Source: Escherichia ruysiae (GTDB lineage: Bacteria; Pseudomonadota; Gammaproteobacteria; Enterobacterales; Enterobacteriaceae). From it: DNA of 64,000 nt. The notes under the pieces were generated by a model, which saw nothing but the letters and a program-made list of their open reading frames with translations, ran no database searches and was not told the DNA's origin. The stretch is taken from positions 372,001 through 436,000 of the forward strand of contig NZ_JAVIWS010000001.1 of assembly GCF_031323975.1 (NCBI RefSeq). Reading direction: 5' to 3'. Position numbers and translations under genes: made by a program. Every line of letters starts with the position of its first letter. Within the stretch, counting starts at the first letter, position 1. Positions 1-8,433 of the stretch are shown here, piece after piece.

Positions 1-9
1 AAAAACAGC

Positions 10-30
10 AATGCCGCCATCGGCGGCATT
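10..30 (-). terminator. Rho-independent terminator of ydfZ
   Basis: A 21-nt GC-rich inverted repeat (AATGCCGCC / GGCGGCATT) lies just after the ydfZ stop codon on the minus strand and is followed by GCTGTTTTT. This is the form of an intrinsic terminator for ydfZ. Confidence 0.75.
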
Positions 31-37
31 CACACGC

Positions 38-241
38 TTAGTTCATGCCGAGACGAATCAGGTCCAGAGGCGCGAGTTTTTCATCACAACCTTCAACAAC
101 CACGGTTTTACCGCGACGGATTTGCTCTGCGGTCAGACCTTCAGTGTCAATCGACAGGATCTTGCCAGTGTGACCGGTGCCGCTAACCATAACACGGCTG
201 CCAGTGGTGATTGCGTTACGGTTACGATCGTAGGTCGTCAT
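38..241 (-). CDS. ydfZ: YdfZ, small selenium-associated protein
   Basis: A 67-residue protein recognised as YdfZ, which is known in E. coli as a small protein that binds selenium outside the selenocysteine route; its cellular role is unknown. The reading shows a compact beta-rich, SH3-like pattern ([20 protein letters not shown]) with one cysteine near residue 53 that is a reasonable site for selenium attachment. The start is preceded by an AGGAGAAAA ribosome site. It is a single-gene unit with its own terminator and an FNR-like site upstream, consistent with the known anaerobic induction of ydfZ. Identity is from memory of the sequence; the biochemical role is not visible here. Confidence 0.9.
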   Translation of the reverse strand: MTTYDRNRNAITTGSRVMVSGTGHTGKILSIDTEGLTAEQIRRGKTVVVEGCDEKLAPLDLIRLGMN

Positions 242-322
242 AGGTGTTTTCTCCTTTCTGATTTACAGTCGAAGCCCACGTAACGGGCGCAATATAAATA
301 CTCCTGTCGAGTGAATATTTTT

Positions 323-336
323 TTGTTTATGATCAA
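323..336 (-). promoter_or_regulatory. FNR-like box upstream of ydfZ
   Basis: On the minus strand the 14 bases read TTGATCATAAACAA, one good FNR half site (TTGAT) and one degenerate half (AACAA against ATCAA) with the standard 4-base spacer. A -10-like TATATT lies at 291-296, so the box sits in the position of a class II activator site. ydfZ is known to be FNR-activated; the exact use of this box is inferred. Confidence 0.6.
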
Positions 337-415
337 GTTCACATCTTTTTTGATGCTTGCATGAACCAGAAGAAAGGGATGGGCTCTCACCCCGGATGGG
401 ATGAGAGGAAATGAA

Positions 416-1102
416 TTACTCTTCGCTAAACCAGTCGCTATTTTCCTGGCGGATCAGCTGCACGGATTCACTTATTTCCTGCAAATGCAGAGTCATTGCT
501 TTTTCTACCGCATCACCATCATGTTTTTGTAGAGCAGTAAAAATATCCATATGTTGACGTAACAACATATCAGGTGGCGATACGTGGTCAAAGCTCATAT
601 AGCGCACGCGGTCAACAGTTGCTTTCAGGTTTTCAATGGTGTCCCACGCAAGCTGACAGTCGGCAATCTGCGTCAGAATTTGATGGAAGTTATCATCCAG
701 CTCAAAAAAATCATCCAGTTGTTTGCGTTCAATGGCAATACGTTGTTGGTGGAGATTTTGCTCAAGCTGATAGCACTGGCTATCGGTAATCATGCTCGCC
801 GCCCGGCGGGCGACGGCACACTCAATAGCCTGACGAATAAAACTACCGTTGCGTACCTGAGTCATGGAAATTTTATTGACGTAGCTGCCACGCTGCGGGC
901 GAATTTGAATCAGGCCGTTTTCTGCCAGTTTTATGAAGGCTTCACGAACCGGCTGGCGTGACACATTGAAACGAACAGAAACTTCTTTTTCCGACAACGG
1001 TGTGCCCGGTGGAATTAGACAATGGACAATGTCGCGGCGAAGAATACGATAAATCTGCTGATTGACAGGTTGTGTGGGATTAAGTTGCGTTTCGACGGTC
1101 AT
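416..1102 (-). CDS. rspR: RspR (YdfH), GntR/FadR-family transcriptional repressor
   Basis: A 228-residue GntR-family regulator of the FadR/VanR subgroup. Residues about 10-75 are the winged helix-turn-helix ([22 protein letters not shown] is the recognition region) and about 85-215 the all-helical FCD ligand domain with its metal-binding histidines (DNFHQIL, HMDIF, LHLQEI). Length equals the K-12 protein. In K-12 it represses rspAB, which act in sugar-acid dehydration and oxidation; rspAB are not in this window but lie on the far side of ydfI in K-12. It is transcribed toward ydfZ, 174 bp away, and ydfG lies behind it in the same direction. Function is by family and synteny. Confidence 0.92.
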   Translation of the reverse strand: MTVETQLNPTQPVNQQIYRILRRDIVHCLIPPGTPLSEKEVSVRFNVSRQPVREAFIKLAENGLIQIRPQRGSYVNKISMTQVRNGSFIRQAIECAVARRAASMITDSQCYQLEQNLHQQRIAIERKQLDDFFELDDNFHQILTQIADCQLAWDTIENLKATVDRVRYMSFDHVSPPDMLLRQHMDIFTALQKHDGDAVEKAMTLHLQEISESVQLIRQENSDWFSEE

Positions 1103-1190
1103 TCGTTCTTGCTTGTGAGTGGGTTAACTCAGTGAGTCTACCACTTTTTTGTGACAAGCAATAACCCGGCGGTTAAGCCGGGTATAAAAA

Positions 1191-1937
1191 TTAATGGCGA
1201 TGGACATTCAGTCCGGCATAGCTTTGGGTAACCGGCATCATTTCCAGTGTGTTGATGTTGACGTGAGCAGGGAGTGTAGCAACCCACCAGACTGCTTCGC
1301 TGACATCTTCTGGCGTCAGCGCAACGGTGTTTTGATAGGTTTTTTCCGCTTTATCGTCGTCACCTTTAAAGCGAACATTGGAAAACTCGGTGCCACCCAC
1401 CAGCCCCGGTTCGATGTCGGTGACACGTACTGCCGTACCATGCAAGTCAGTGCGCAGATTCAGGCTGAACTGACGAACAAACGCTTTTGTCGCGCCATAA
1501 ACGTTACCACCAGCATACGGCCAGCTACCCGCCGTTGAGCCAATGTTAATAATATGACCATGATTACGCTCGACCATGCCAGGCAGGACAGCGCGGGTCA
1601 TATACACCAGGCCTTTGTTGTTGGTATCAATCATAGTTTCCCAGTCTTCAACGCTGGCTTTATGTGCAGGTTCCATACCCAGCGCCAGTCCAGCATTGTT
1701 TACCAGAATATCGATATTACGCCACTCGGCAGGAAGCGAAGTCAGCATCTCTTCAATGGCGGCGCGGTTGCGAACGTCCAGTTGGGCGATATACAAATTA
1801 TCTCCCAGTTCGTCTTTTAACTCCTGCAACCGTTCCTGGCGACGGCCAGTGGCGATAACTTTATGCCCTTGTTGAATAAAACGACGTGTAATGCATTCAC
1901 CAAAACCTGCCGTTGCTCCAGTTACTAAAACGATCAT
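1191..1937 (-). CDS. ydfG: YdfG, NADP-dependent 3-hydroxy acid dehydrogenase / malonic semialdehyde reductase
   Basis: A 248-residue classical short-chain dehydrogenase. It shows the glycine-rich nucleotide loop TGATAGFG at about residues 6-13, the NNAG motif near 80, and the catalytic Ser-Tyr-Lys set (GSTAGSW... YGATK near 145-151). In E. coli YdfG oxidises L-allo-threonine, serine and 3-hydroxy acids with NADP, and reduces toxic malonic semialdehyde in pyrimidine breakdown. The start at 1937 (MIVLVTGAT) is chosen because it gives the known 248-residue length and has GAGGAACAGTGAG upstream; an in-frame ATG 15 bases further up would add five residues. The gene is divergent from dcp. Confidence 0.93.
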   Translation of the reverse strand: MIVLVTGATAGFGECITRRFIQQGHKVIATGRRQERLQELKDELGDNLYIAQLDVRNRAAIEEMLTSLPAEWRNIDILVNNAGLALGMEPAHKASVEDWETMIDTNNKGLVYMTRAVLPGMVERNHGHIINIGSTAGSWPYAGGNVYGATKAFVRQFSLNLRTDLHGTAVRVTDIEPGLVGGTEFSNVRFKGDDDKAEKTYQNTVALTPEDVSEAVWWVATLPAHVNINTLEMMPVTQSYAGLNVHRH

Positions 1938-2073
1938 CTCACTGTTCCTCAACGATTTTGTGTGTCAATAACATAGCACGTGATGCTTAAGAGCGGGTAA
2001 TACTGGTTTGCAAGATTGCACTCCGTTATCAGTAAGCCTACGCTATGGAACACCTCGTTTTCAGGAGTAGAAA

Positions 2074-4119
2074 ATGTCAACGACGAATCCTTTCCTTACG
2101 CAGAGCACTCTGCCGTATATGGCTCCTCATTTTGATCAGATTGAAAATCAACACTATCGCCCGGCATTCGATGAGGGGATGCGGCAAAAGCGGATTGAGA
2201 TAGAGGCGATAGCTTTAAACCCGCAGACGCCCGATTTTACTAACACTATTCTGGCTCTCGAAAAGAGCGGGGAGTTACTCACTCGCGTTACCAGCGTCTT
2301 CTTTGCCATGACCTCGGCGCATACTAATGATGAATTACAGCGTCTCGATGAACAGTTCTCGGCGGAACTGGCGGAACTGGCTAATGATATCTACCTGAAT
2401 GGCGAATTATTCGCGCGGGTAGATGCTGTCTGGCAGCGGCGTGAAACGCTGGGCCTTGATAGTGAATCTGTTCGTTTGGTAGAAGTTATTCATCAGCGTT
2501 TTGTTCTTGCCGGTGCCAAACTTGAAGATGCCGATAAAGAAAAATTAAAAGTGCTGAACACAGAAGCCGCTACCCTGACCAGTCAGTTTAACCAGCGGTT
2601 ATTAGCTGCGAACAAATCCGGAGGGCTGGTGGTTGACGATGTTTCGCAACTGGCAGGCATGAGTGAGCAAGAAATTGCGCTGGCGGCAGAGGCGGCTCGC
2701 GAGAAAGGTCTGGAAAACAAATGGCTCATCCCATTGCTGAATACCACGCAACAACCGGCGCTTGCGGAACTCAGCGATCGTTCTACACGTGAAAAACTGT
2801 TCACTGCGGGGTGGACACGCGCGGAAAAAAACGATGGCAATGATACTCGTTCCATCATTCAACGGCTGGTGGAGATCCGCGCCCAACAGGCCAAATTACT
2901 TGGCTTCCCTCATTATGCCGCGTGGAAAATTGCCGATCAGATGGCAAAAACACCAGAAGCAGCACTCAATTTTATGCGGGAAATTGTTCCGGCGGCGCGT
3001 CAACGTGCGAGCGATGAATTAGCGTCTATACAGGCGGTTATCGATAATCAGCAGGGCGGGTTTAGCGCGCAGCCGTGGGACTGGGCATTTTATGCTGAAC
3101 AGGTGCGGCGGGAGAAATTCTGTCTTGATGAAGCGCAGTTCAAACCTTATTTCGAATTAAACACAGTGTTGAATGAAGGTGTATTCTGGACTGCGAATCA
3201 GCTCTTCGGTATTAAGTTTGTCGAACGTTTTGATATTCCTGTTTACCATCCTGATGTCCGCGTATGGGAAATTTTTGATCATAATGGCGTGGGGCTGGCG
3301 TTATTTTACGGTGATTTCTTCGCCCGTGACTCAAAAAGCGGCGGCGCATGGATGGGGAATTTTGTAGAACAATCTACGCTTAATGAAACACGCCCGGTAA
3401 TCTATAACGTTTGTAATTATCAGAAACCGGCGGCAGACGAACCCGCATTGTTGCTGTGGGACGATGTTATTACATTATTCCATGAGTTTGGGCATACGTT
3501 GCACGGTCTGTTTGCCTGCCAGCGTTATGCCACGCTTTCTGGCACCAATACACCACGCGATTTTGTCGAATTTCCTTCGCAAATCAACGAGCATTGGGCA
3601 ATGCATCCGCAGGTATTCGCGCGCTACGCCCGGCATTATCAGAGCGGGAAAGCAATGCCGGAAGAGTTACAACAAAAAATGCGTAATTCCAGCCTGTTCA
3701 ATAAAGGTTATGAGATGAGCGAATTGCTTAGCGCCGCACTTCTTGATATGCGCTGGCACTGTCTGCAAGAGCATGAAGCGATGCAGGATGTGAATGATTT
3801 CGAACTGCGGGCGCTGGTGGCGGAAAATATGGATCTTCCCGCCATACCGCCACGTTATCGCAGCAGTTATTTCGCCCACATTTTTGGTGGCGGATATGCG
3901 GCGGGATATTACGCCTATTTGTGGACGCAAATGCTGGCAGACGACGGTTATCAATGGTTTGTCGAGCAGGGCGGCTTAACGCGTGAGAATGGGCAACGTT
4001 TTCGCGAGGCGATTCTTTCCAGAGGCAACAGCGAAGATTTAGAACGTTTGTATCGTCAATGGCGCGGTAAGGCACCACAGATTGCGCCGATGTTGCAACA
4101 TCGTGGACTGAACGTCTAA
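2074..4119 (+). CDS. dcp: Dcp, dipeptidyl carboxypeptidase (peptidyl-dipeptidase, M3 family)
   Basis: A 681-residue zinc metallopeptidase of the M3 (thimet oligopeptidase) family that removes C-terminal dipeptides from oligopeptides in the cytoplasm. The zinc motif HEFGH is at residues 470-474 (coding from 3481), with the third zinc ligand expected in the following helix (EFPSQINEHW, near residue 500). The substrate-binding segment IFGGGYAAGYYAYLW is at about 603-617. The length matches the K-12 enzyme. A Shine-Dalgarno AGGAG lies 7 bases before the ATG. The gene stands alone, divergent from ydfG and convergent with ydeJ. Confidence 0.96.
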   Translation: MSTTNPFLTQSTLPYMAPHFDQIENQHYRPAFDEGMRQKRIEIEAIALNPQTPDFTNTILALEKSGELLTRVTSVFFAMTSAHTNDELQRLDEQFSAELAELANDIYLNGELFARVDAVWQRRETLGLDSESVRLVEVIHQRFVLAGAKLEDADKEKLKVLNTEAATLTSQFNQRLLAANKSGGLVVDDVSQLAGMSEQEIALAAEAAREKGLENKWLIPLLNTTQQPALAELSDRSTREKLFTAGWTRAEKNDGNDTRSIIQRLVEIRAQQAKLLGFPHYAAWKIADQMAKTPEAALNFMREIVPAARQRASDELASIQAVIDNQQGGFSAQPWDWAFYAEQVRREKFCLDEAQFKPYFELNTVLNEGVFWTANQLFGIKFVERFDIPVYHPDVRVWEIFDHNGVGLALFYGDFFARDSKSGGAWMGNFVEQSTLNETRPVIYNVCNYQKPAADEPALLLWDDVITLFHEFGHTLHGLFACQRYATLSGTNTPRDFVEFPSQINEHWAMHPQVFARYARHYQSGKAMPEELQQKMRNSSLFNKGYEMSELLSAALLDMRWHCLQEHEAMQDVNDFELRALVAENMDLPAIPPRYRSSYFAHIFGGGYAAGYYAYLWTQMLADDGYQWFVEQGGLTRENGQRFREAILSRGNSEDLERLYRQWRGKAPQIAPMLQHRGLNV

Positions 4120-4164
4120 TTTTCTGTAAATATAGCTGGTCTGGCGTAAAGCCTGGCCAGAAAG

Positions 4165-4683
4165 TCATTCCAGTAATTTCAAAAGCTGCGCCAGTGCAAA
4201 TCGAACCGCCAATGCTAATACTGTTTCGCAATCACCATCAAAATGCATAACCGCAGTATGCGTATTTCCTTTTATATTCCATGCGAACCAGACTGTGCCT
4301 GCGGGCGTACCATCCTGCCCACCTTCAGGCCCACCGTAGCCGGTAATGGCAATACTAATATCGACATCTGCGCGCTCTTTGGCGCCAGTTGCCATTTCTG
4401 CCGCTATCTTCTCGCTCACCGCCGTATATTTCTCAAGAGATTGCTGACTGACGCCAAGGATTTTCATTTTGGCTTGATCGGTAAAAGTGACAAAGCCTGC
4501 GCCGTAAAACTTTGGTGTGTCTTCAGCAGCACACAGCGCGCAAGCCAACTTACCGCCAGTGCATGATTCGGAGGTAGTTAAGCGTAATTGATCAGCGATA
4601 AGTCTTTGGCTCAACGCGGATGTCAGGTTTTCAATAGTATCGCTATCTGCAAGTTGTACAATTTTATTGCTATTAATGTTCAT
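4165..4683 (-). CDS. ydeJ: YdeJ, CinA C-terminal-like (PncC family) protein
   Basis: A 172-residue protein matching the CinA carboxy-terminal / nicotinamide-nucleotide amidase fold. The TTSESCTGGKLACAL segment (about 37-51) and ITGYGGPEGGQDGTPAGTV (about 112-130) are the family's two signature regions. In E. coli the paralogue PncC deamidates NMN; YdeJ has the fold but no firmly established activity. In PncC the second motif normally reads GIAGP; here it is GYGGP, so catalytic equivalence is doubtful. It ends 45 bp from the dcp stop, convergently. Confidence 0.88.
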   Translation of the reverse strand: MNINSNKIVQLADSDTIENLTSALSQRLIADQLRLTTSESCTGGKLACALCAAEDTPKFYGAGFVTFTDQAKMKILGVSQQSLEKYTAVSEKIAAEMATGAKERADVDISIAITGYGGPEGGQDGTPAGTVWFAWNIKGNTHTAVMHFDGDCETVLALAVRFALAQLLKLLE

Positions 4684-4974
4684 CGTTGTTTGTCCACGTT
4701 ATTAGCTGCAAAGGTGATTTGCCTTTTTGGTATGTTCTTTCACTATAATAAAAATCAGATTTATAAATCCGATTATTCTGAAAATATATTTAAGACTTAA
4801 ACACAGCTTTCATTAATCTTTTTATTGTCTTTTTTGAGTTAAATTTGCAGCAAATTTTGTTGCTAGCTGACTGATTTTAATTGTTTTATAACAATCAGTA
4901 CGATTCTTATTTGTCAATTATAAAAATAGCAACCAGACTTAATAAGTCAAACCAAACGCAATTAAGGAGTTAGT
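4684..4974. other. AT-rich divergent intergenic region ydeJ/ydeI
   Basis: A 291-bp AT-rich stretch holding the divergent promoters of ydeJ and ydeI. A TTGCAG...TTGCTAGC segment and several TTTTAATTG runs are visible, but I see no gene, hairpin or operator I can name. Confidence 0.5.
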
Positions 4975-5367
4975 ATGAAATTTCAGGCCATTGTATTAGC
5001 AGGTTTTCTTGTCATGCCTTATGCGTTGGCAGATGATCAGGGAGGTTTAAAACAGGATGCTGCGCCACCACCGCCACATGCAATAGAAGACGGCTATCGC
5101 GGAACTGATGATGCAAAAAAAATGACCGTTGATTTTGCGAAAACTATGCATGATGGTGCCTCAGTTTCATTACGTGGTAATTTGATTTCCCACAAGGGTA
5201 AAGACCGTTACGTTTTTCGTGATAAGAGCGGTGAGATTAATGTTGTTATTCCTGCTGCCGTCTTTGATGGACGACAAGTTCAGCCTGACCAGATGATCAA
5301 CATTAGCGGGAGTCTGGATAAGAAAAGCACTCCAGCCGTCGTTCGGGTCACACATCTGCAGAAATAG
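4975..5367 (+). CDS. ydeI: YdeI, periplasmic BOF-family (OB-fold) stress protein
   Basis: A 130-residue secreted protein of the BOF (bacterial OB-fold, YgiW/YdeI/OmdA) family. Residues 1-19 are a signal peptide ([19 protein letters not shown], cleaved after ALA), then a proline-rich linker (PPPPH), then an OB-fold with the family pattern [20 protein letters not shown] and ending in a strand-helix VVRVTHLQK. In E. coli it is tied to hydrogen peroxide and antimicrobial peptide tolerance and is a target of stress regulators; the molecular partner is unknown. AAGGAG lies 7 bases before the ATG. It is a single-gene unit. Confidence 0.9.
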   Translation: MKFQAIVLAGFLVMPYALADDQGGLKQDAAPPPPHAIEDGYRGTDDAKKMTVDFAKTMHDGASVSLRGNLISHKGKDRYVFRDKSGEINVVIPAAVFDGRQVQPDQMINISGSLDKKSTPAVVRVTHLQK

Positions 5368-5381
5368 AAAAATAAATGCGT

Positions 5382-5409
5382 CTGATGGCCCAATCAATAG
5401 GGGCATCAG
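5382..5409 (+). terminator. Possible ydeI terminator hairpin
   Basis: CTGATG and CATCAG pair around a CCC/GGG extension with one mismatch, 14 bases after the ydeI stop, followed by a moderately T-rich stretch. The stem is imperfect, so confidence is limited. Confidence 0.4.
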
Positions 5410-5621
5410 GCTTTGCTGTTTATGTTATTTGCCTCTGTTTTATGGTGCAAGGAAGAGATAATTTACAGTATTAAACACTTTTTCATCTGCTTATTTTGTT
5501 TTAAATCAGAATGTTATCTTTAACGTCGTCTCAGATTAGGATTTCTATTAAAATATTGACGTAATTTTTCTTTTCTCTCGGTAGAATAGCGCGCACAAGG
5601 AACTGTGAAAAAGGAGTGGCA

Positions 5622-6512
5622 ATGATCAAGAAGACAACGGAAATCGATGCCATCTTGCTAAATCTCAATAAGGCTATCGATGCCCATTATCAGTGGCTGG
5701 TGAGTATGTTTCACAGCGTGGTCGCGAGAGATGCCAGTAAGCCAGAAATTACGGATAGCCATTCTTATGGACTGTGCCAGTTTGGTCGCTGGATTGATCA
5801 TCTGGGGCCACTCGATAACGATGAATTACCTTACGTTCGGCTAATGGATTCTGCCCATCAACATATGCATAACTGTGGTCGGGAATTAATGTTGGCTATT
5901 GTCGAAAATCGCTGGCAGGACGCTCATTTTGATGAATTTCAGGAAGGGTTACTTTCTTTTACGGCAGCATTAACAGATTACAAAATTTATTTGCTGACGA
6001 TTCGTAGCAATATGGATGTTCTGACTGGATTACCTGGCCGTCGGGTTCTTGATGAATCCTTTGATCATCAATTACGTAATGCTGAACCACTGAATCTCTA
6101 TTTAATGCTGCTGGATATAGACCGATTTAAATTGGTTAATGATACCTACGGGCATTTAATCGGTGATGTGGTATTACGCACCCTGGCAACTTACTTATCT
6201 ACCTGGACGCGTGATTACGAAACGGTTTATCGCTATGGTGGCGAAGAATTTATCATCATTGTCAAAGCTGCTAATGATGAAGATGCATGTCGTGCCGGAG
6301 TACGTATTTGCCAGCGAGTCGATAACCATGCAATCGCATATTCTGAAGGGCATATCAACATAACCGTGACCGCAGGTGTGAGCCGCGCATTTCCTGAAGA
6401 ACCGCTGGATGTGGTCATCGGAAGAGCAGACCGGGCAATGTATGAGGGTAAGCAAACTGGAAGAAATCGCTGCATGTTTATTGACGAACAAAACGTGATT
6501 ACCCGAGTTTAA
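5622..6512 (+). CDS. dgcZ: DgcZ (YdeH), zinc-regulated diguanylate cyclase
   Basis: A 296-residue cytoplasmic enzyme that makes c-di-GMP from two GTP and promotes poly-GlcNAc biofilm matrix production. Residues about 10-125 are the CZB zinc-binding domain (His/Cys ligands in HYQWLVSMFHS, CQFGRWIDH and HQHMHNCGREL), through which zinc inhibits the enzyme. Residues about 130-290 are the GGDEF domain, with the active-site GGEEF at 206-210. The start at 5622 gives the known 296 residues; an ATG two codons earlier is also in frame. The leader contains two GGA motifs (AAGGAACTG, AAGGAGTGG), in keeping with the known CsrA control of this mRNA. The PhoP box of mgrR overlaps its stop codon. Confidence 0.95.
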   Translation: MIKKTTEIDAILLNLNKAIDAHYQWLVSMFHSVVARDASKPEITDSHSYGLCQFGRWIDHLGPLDNDELPYVRLMDSAHQHMHNCGRELMLAIVENRWQDAHFDEFQEGLLSFTAALTDYKIYLLTIRSNMDVLTGLPGRRVLDESFDHQLRNAEPLNLYLMLLDIDRFKLVNDTYGHLIGDVVLRTLATYLSTWTRDYETVYRYGGEEFIIIVKAANDEDACRAGVRICQRVDNHAIAYSEGHINITVTAGVSRAFPEEPLDVVIGRADRAMYEGKQTGRNRCMFIDEQNVITRV

Positions 6513-6522
6513 GCACCGTTTA
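6506..6522 (+). promoter_or_regulatory. PhoP box of the mgrR promoter
   Basis: Two direct hexamers AGTTTA and CGTTTA separated by five bases match the PhoP consensus (T/G)GTTTA-N5-(T/G)GTTTA apart from the first base of each half. The site overlaps the last codons of dgcZ. A -10-like TACTGT at 6546-6551 lies 6 bases before the mgrR start. PhoPQ control of mgrR under low magnesium is established; site assignment is from the sequence. Confidence 0.65.
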
Positions 6523-6557
6523 ACATTCATTGAGAAAAATAATGCTACTGTGTCAAT

Positions 6558-6655
6558 GATCCGTTACCAGTGCACAGAAAAGCCTGTTAGCGCAAAAGTA
6601 AAAACACAAATCTATCCATGCAAGCATTCACCGCCGGTTTACTGGCGGTTTTTTT
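6558..6655 (+). ncRNA. mgrR: MgrR small RNA
   Basis: A 98-nt segment starting GATCCGTTACC and ending in a GC hairpin (ACCGCC GGTTTACT GGCGGT) with a run of seven T, the length and 3' end known for MgrR. MgrR is an Hfq-dependent sRNA induced by PhoPQ in low magnesium. It represses eptB (lipopolysaccharide modification), so changing polymyxin sensitivity, and ygdQ. The position between dgcZ and mgtS is the same as in K-12. It overlaps an open frame on the plus strand that I do not consider coding. Confidence 0.9.
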
Positions 6656-6730
6656 CGCCGTCAGAAAAATCAGGCCCCTTGTACACAATTGTAACAAGGG
6701 GCCGGTTAGGTGAGGGATTATCTCCGTTCA

Positions 6731-6826
6731 TTAGTCATCCCATTTGTGGCTGAAATACGCGGCCAGAAAGCCAGAAAATAAAATTACTCCCAATACGGCT
6801 ATAAAAACATTCATATTACCCAGCAT
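6731..6826 (-). CDS. mgtS: MgtS (YneM), 31-residue inner-membrane protein
   Basis: Translation of the minus strand gives a 31-residue protein beginning MLGNMNVF and ending SHKWDD, recognised as MgtS. One membrane helix (about residues 6-25) is visible. MgtS binds and stabilises the magnesium importer MgtA and acts on PitA when magnesium is low. A strong CGGAGG ribosome site lies upstream of the ATG. Compared with the K-12 sequence as I remember it there are conservative changes only (for example IAVLGVI for MAVLGII). The gene is PhoPQ-induced in K-12; upstream I see one CGTTTA hexamer near 6912 but not a complete second repeat. Confidence 0.9.
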   Translation of the reverse strand: MLGNMNVFIAVLGVILFSGFLAAYFSHKWDD

Positions 6827-6933
6827 TATTTGCCTCCGTTTATGGTGTGGTGTGTTTCCTCTCTTACCTTAATTTTCATTTCAATGAGAAAGATATTAGC
6901 AGAGGTAACCTAAACGAAGACTGAATTAGAGGG

Positions 6934-7926
6934 TTAATGTGATGAGGAACGGCTGTTTTTCCGATATTGTGAAGGGGATAATAAAAAACGCTGGTGAAAA
7001 TGATGACGCAGTAAAGATGAATTACCAAACCCCGTCAGATCTGCAATTTTATCGATGCTAAACGACGAATTTTGCAGATAATCTTCCACTCGTATTAATC
7101 GCTCATTGAGAAGCCAGCGGGCGGGTGTCATACCCGTTAAGGCGACAAAGCGTCTTAAAAAAGTACGTTGACTCATATTCACTCGTCCGGCGAGAGAGGC
7201 AACGGTATGCGTTTGTGCCAGATTTTGCTGTAAAAAGTCGAATAATGCGCCTAACGTATGGCTTTCACGCGGCGAAGCCATCGGTCGTGTCAGGTTTTGT
7301 GGTTGCTCACCGTGGCGATGCGGCTGAATGACTAACCGCCGGGCGACATTATTAGCAATTTCGTGACCATAATCTTTGCGCACGATATGTAAGCACAGAT
7401 CGATCCCCGCTGCGCTTCCGGCGGAGGTTATCACTTGTCCTTCATCCTGATATAACACATTGTCACTTACGTGAATTGAAGGGTAACGATGCTGGAGTTG
7501 TTCAGTGTAGCGCCAGTGGGTGGTTGCTTTTCGCTGGTGAAGAAGGCCAGCGGCGGCAAGGACAAATACGCCCGAGCATATCGAAACCAGGCGAGTACCG
7601 CGTTGATGTGCTTCGCGCAACGCCTGGCATAGCATTTCTGGTACTGTTGCATCTATACCGCGCCAGCCTGGAATAATAATCATATCGGCTTCAGTCAGTA
7701 GCTCCAGCCCGCCATCCGCAACTACGTGGATCCCGCCAGTAGCTTGCAGCGCACCGGGTTCTACCGCAGCAACAGCAAACCGATACCAGTTATCGCCCAG
7801 TTCCGGTCGCGGCAGGCCGAAGATTTCAACGGCTACACCAAATTCGAAAGTGCATAGTCCGTCATAAGCCAATACAACAACCAGCGGGCGCTGCAATGTT
7901 GGCATCATTTTACTCTTTTCTGGCAT
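6934..7926 (-). CDS. ftrA: GlxA/FtrA-type AraC-family transcriptional regulator
   Basis: A 330-residue regulator with an N-terminal DJ-1/PfpI-like class-I glutamine-amidotransferase domain (about 10-180; VVVLAYDGLCTFEFGV start and the elbow VSICSGVFVLAAAG with its cysteine) and a C-terminal AraC DNA-binding domain (about 220-325; two helix-turn-helix units, MSQRTFLRRFVALTGMTPARW and ADLTGFGNSSLLRHHF). This is the architecture of FtrA/GlxA regulators. In K-12 only a fragment (yneL) is known here; in this strain the gene is complete. It is divergent from the rhodanese gene, with 73 bp between them, so it probably controls that gene. The start is uncertain: an in-frame ATG at 7908 has a better-placed GAG. 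The symbol is by resemblance. Confidence 0.75.
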   Translation of the reverse strand: MPEKSKMMPTLQRPLVVVLAYDGLCTFEFGVAVEIFGLPRPELGDNWYRFAVAAVEPGALQATGGIHVVADGGLELLTEADMIIIPGWRGIDATVPEMLCQALREAHQRGTRLVSICSGVFVLAAAGLLHQRKATTHWRYTEQLQHRYPSIHVSDNVLYQDEGQVITSAGSAAGIDLCLHIVRKDYGHEIANNVARRLVIQPHRHGEQPQNLTRPMASPRESHTLGALFDFLQQNLAQTHTVASLAGRVNMSQRTFLRRFVALTGMTPARWLLNERLIRVEDYLQNSSFSIDKIADLTGFGNSSLLRHHFHQRFLLSPSQYRKNSRSSSH

Positions 7927-7999
7927 ATCGTGAGGCAGTCAGTGAAAGGTTGATTGGTTACATTATTGTTAACACAACAACCCAAAAGGAAAAAGCAAT

Positions 8000-8398
8000 A
8001 TGCGTTATGTCACTGAATTTACCGCAGCGAAACCGGACGTTGCCGAAGCGCATTTTCTCATGCGTTTGAGTGTTGAAACGGATTGCGCCGATGTTCATGA
8101 CTCGCTGGCCTACATTGGCGATGATTTCGTTTTGCTGCATGTGGTCGGACGTGAAGAGGATTTCGCTCATCGGCATATCCCAGGCGCAATTCATCTGCCC
8201 CATAAGCAAATGACCGAAGAGAGAATGGCTCAATGGCCGGAAGATACTCTGTTTGTGGTGTATTGCGCGGGGCCACATTGTAACGGCGCAGACCGCGCGG
8301 CACTCAAACTGGCTCGGTTAGGAAGGCCAGTTAAAATCATGATCGGCGGGGTAACCGGCTGGGAAGATGAAGGCTACGCCTTTGCAACAGGAAAATAA
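8000..8398 (+). CDS. Rhodanese-domain sulfurtransferase
   Basis: A 132-residue single-domain rhodanese. The family features are the segment HIPGAIHLPHKQM (about 55-67) and the active loop VVYCAGPHCNGADRAALKLA (about 85-104). The persulfide-carrying cysteine is expected in the loop, where two cysteines are present. The reaction would be transfer of sulfane sulfur to a thiol or cyanide acceptor; the physiological partner is not visible. An AAAAGGAAAAA ribosome site precedes the ATG. It is divergent from the GlxA/AraC regulator and convergent with ydeE. It is absent from K-12 as far as I recall. Confidence 0.8.
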   Translation: MRYVTEFTAAKPDVAEAHFLMRLSVETDCADVHDSLAYIGDDFVLLHVVGREEDFAHRHIPGAIHLPHKQMTEERMAQWPEDTLFVVYCAGPHCNGADRAALKLARLGRPVKIMIGGVTGWEDEGYAFATGK

Positions 8399-8406
8399 TG
8401 AGTCAA

Positions 8407-8427
8407 GCCGTGCCGTTAAGGCACGGC
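8407..8427. terminator. Bidirectional terminator hairpin between rhodanese gene and ydeE
   Basis: A perfect 8-bp inverted repeat (GCCGTGCC / GGCACGGC, 5-base loop) lies between the two convergent stop codons. There is no long T run on either side. Confidence 0.5.
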
Positions 8428-8433
8428 AGAGAG

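Noticed and set aside
1161..1184. Hairpin ACCCGGC/GCCGGGT after ydfG as a terminator
   Set aside because: The stem is good but no T run follows on the ydfG strand; left out of the feature list as unproven.
6550..6753. 67-codon ORF over MgrR
   Set aside because: The region is the known sRNA with its terminator; the frame runs through the terminator hairpin.
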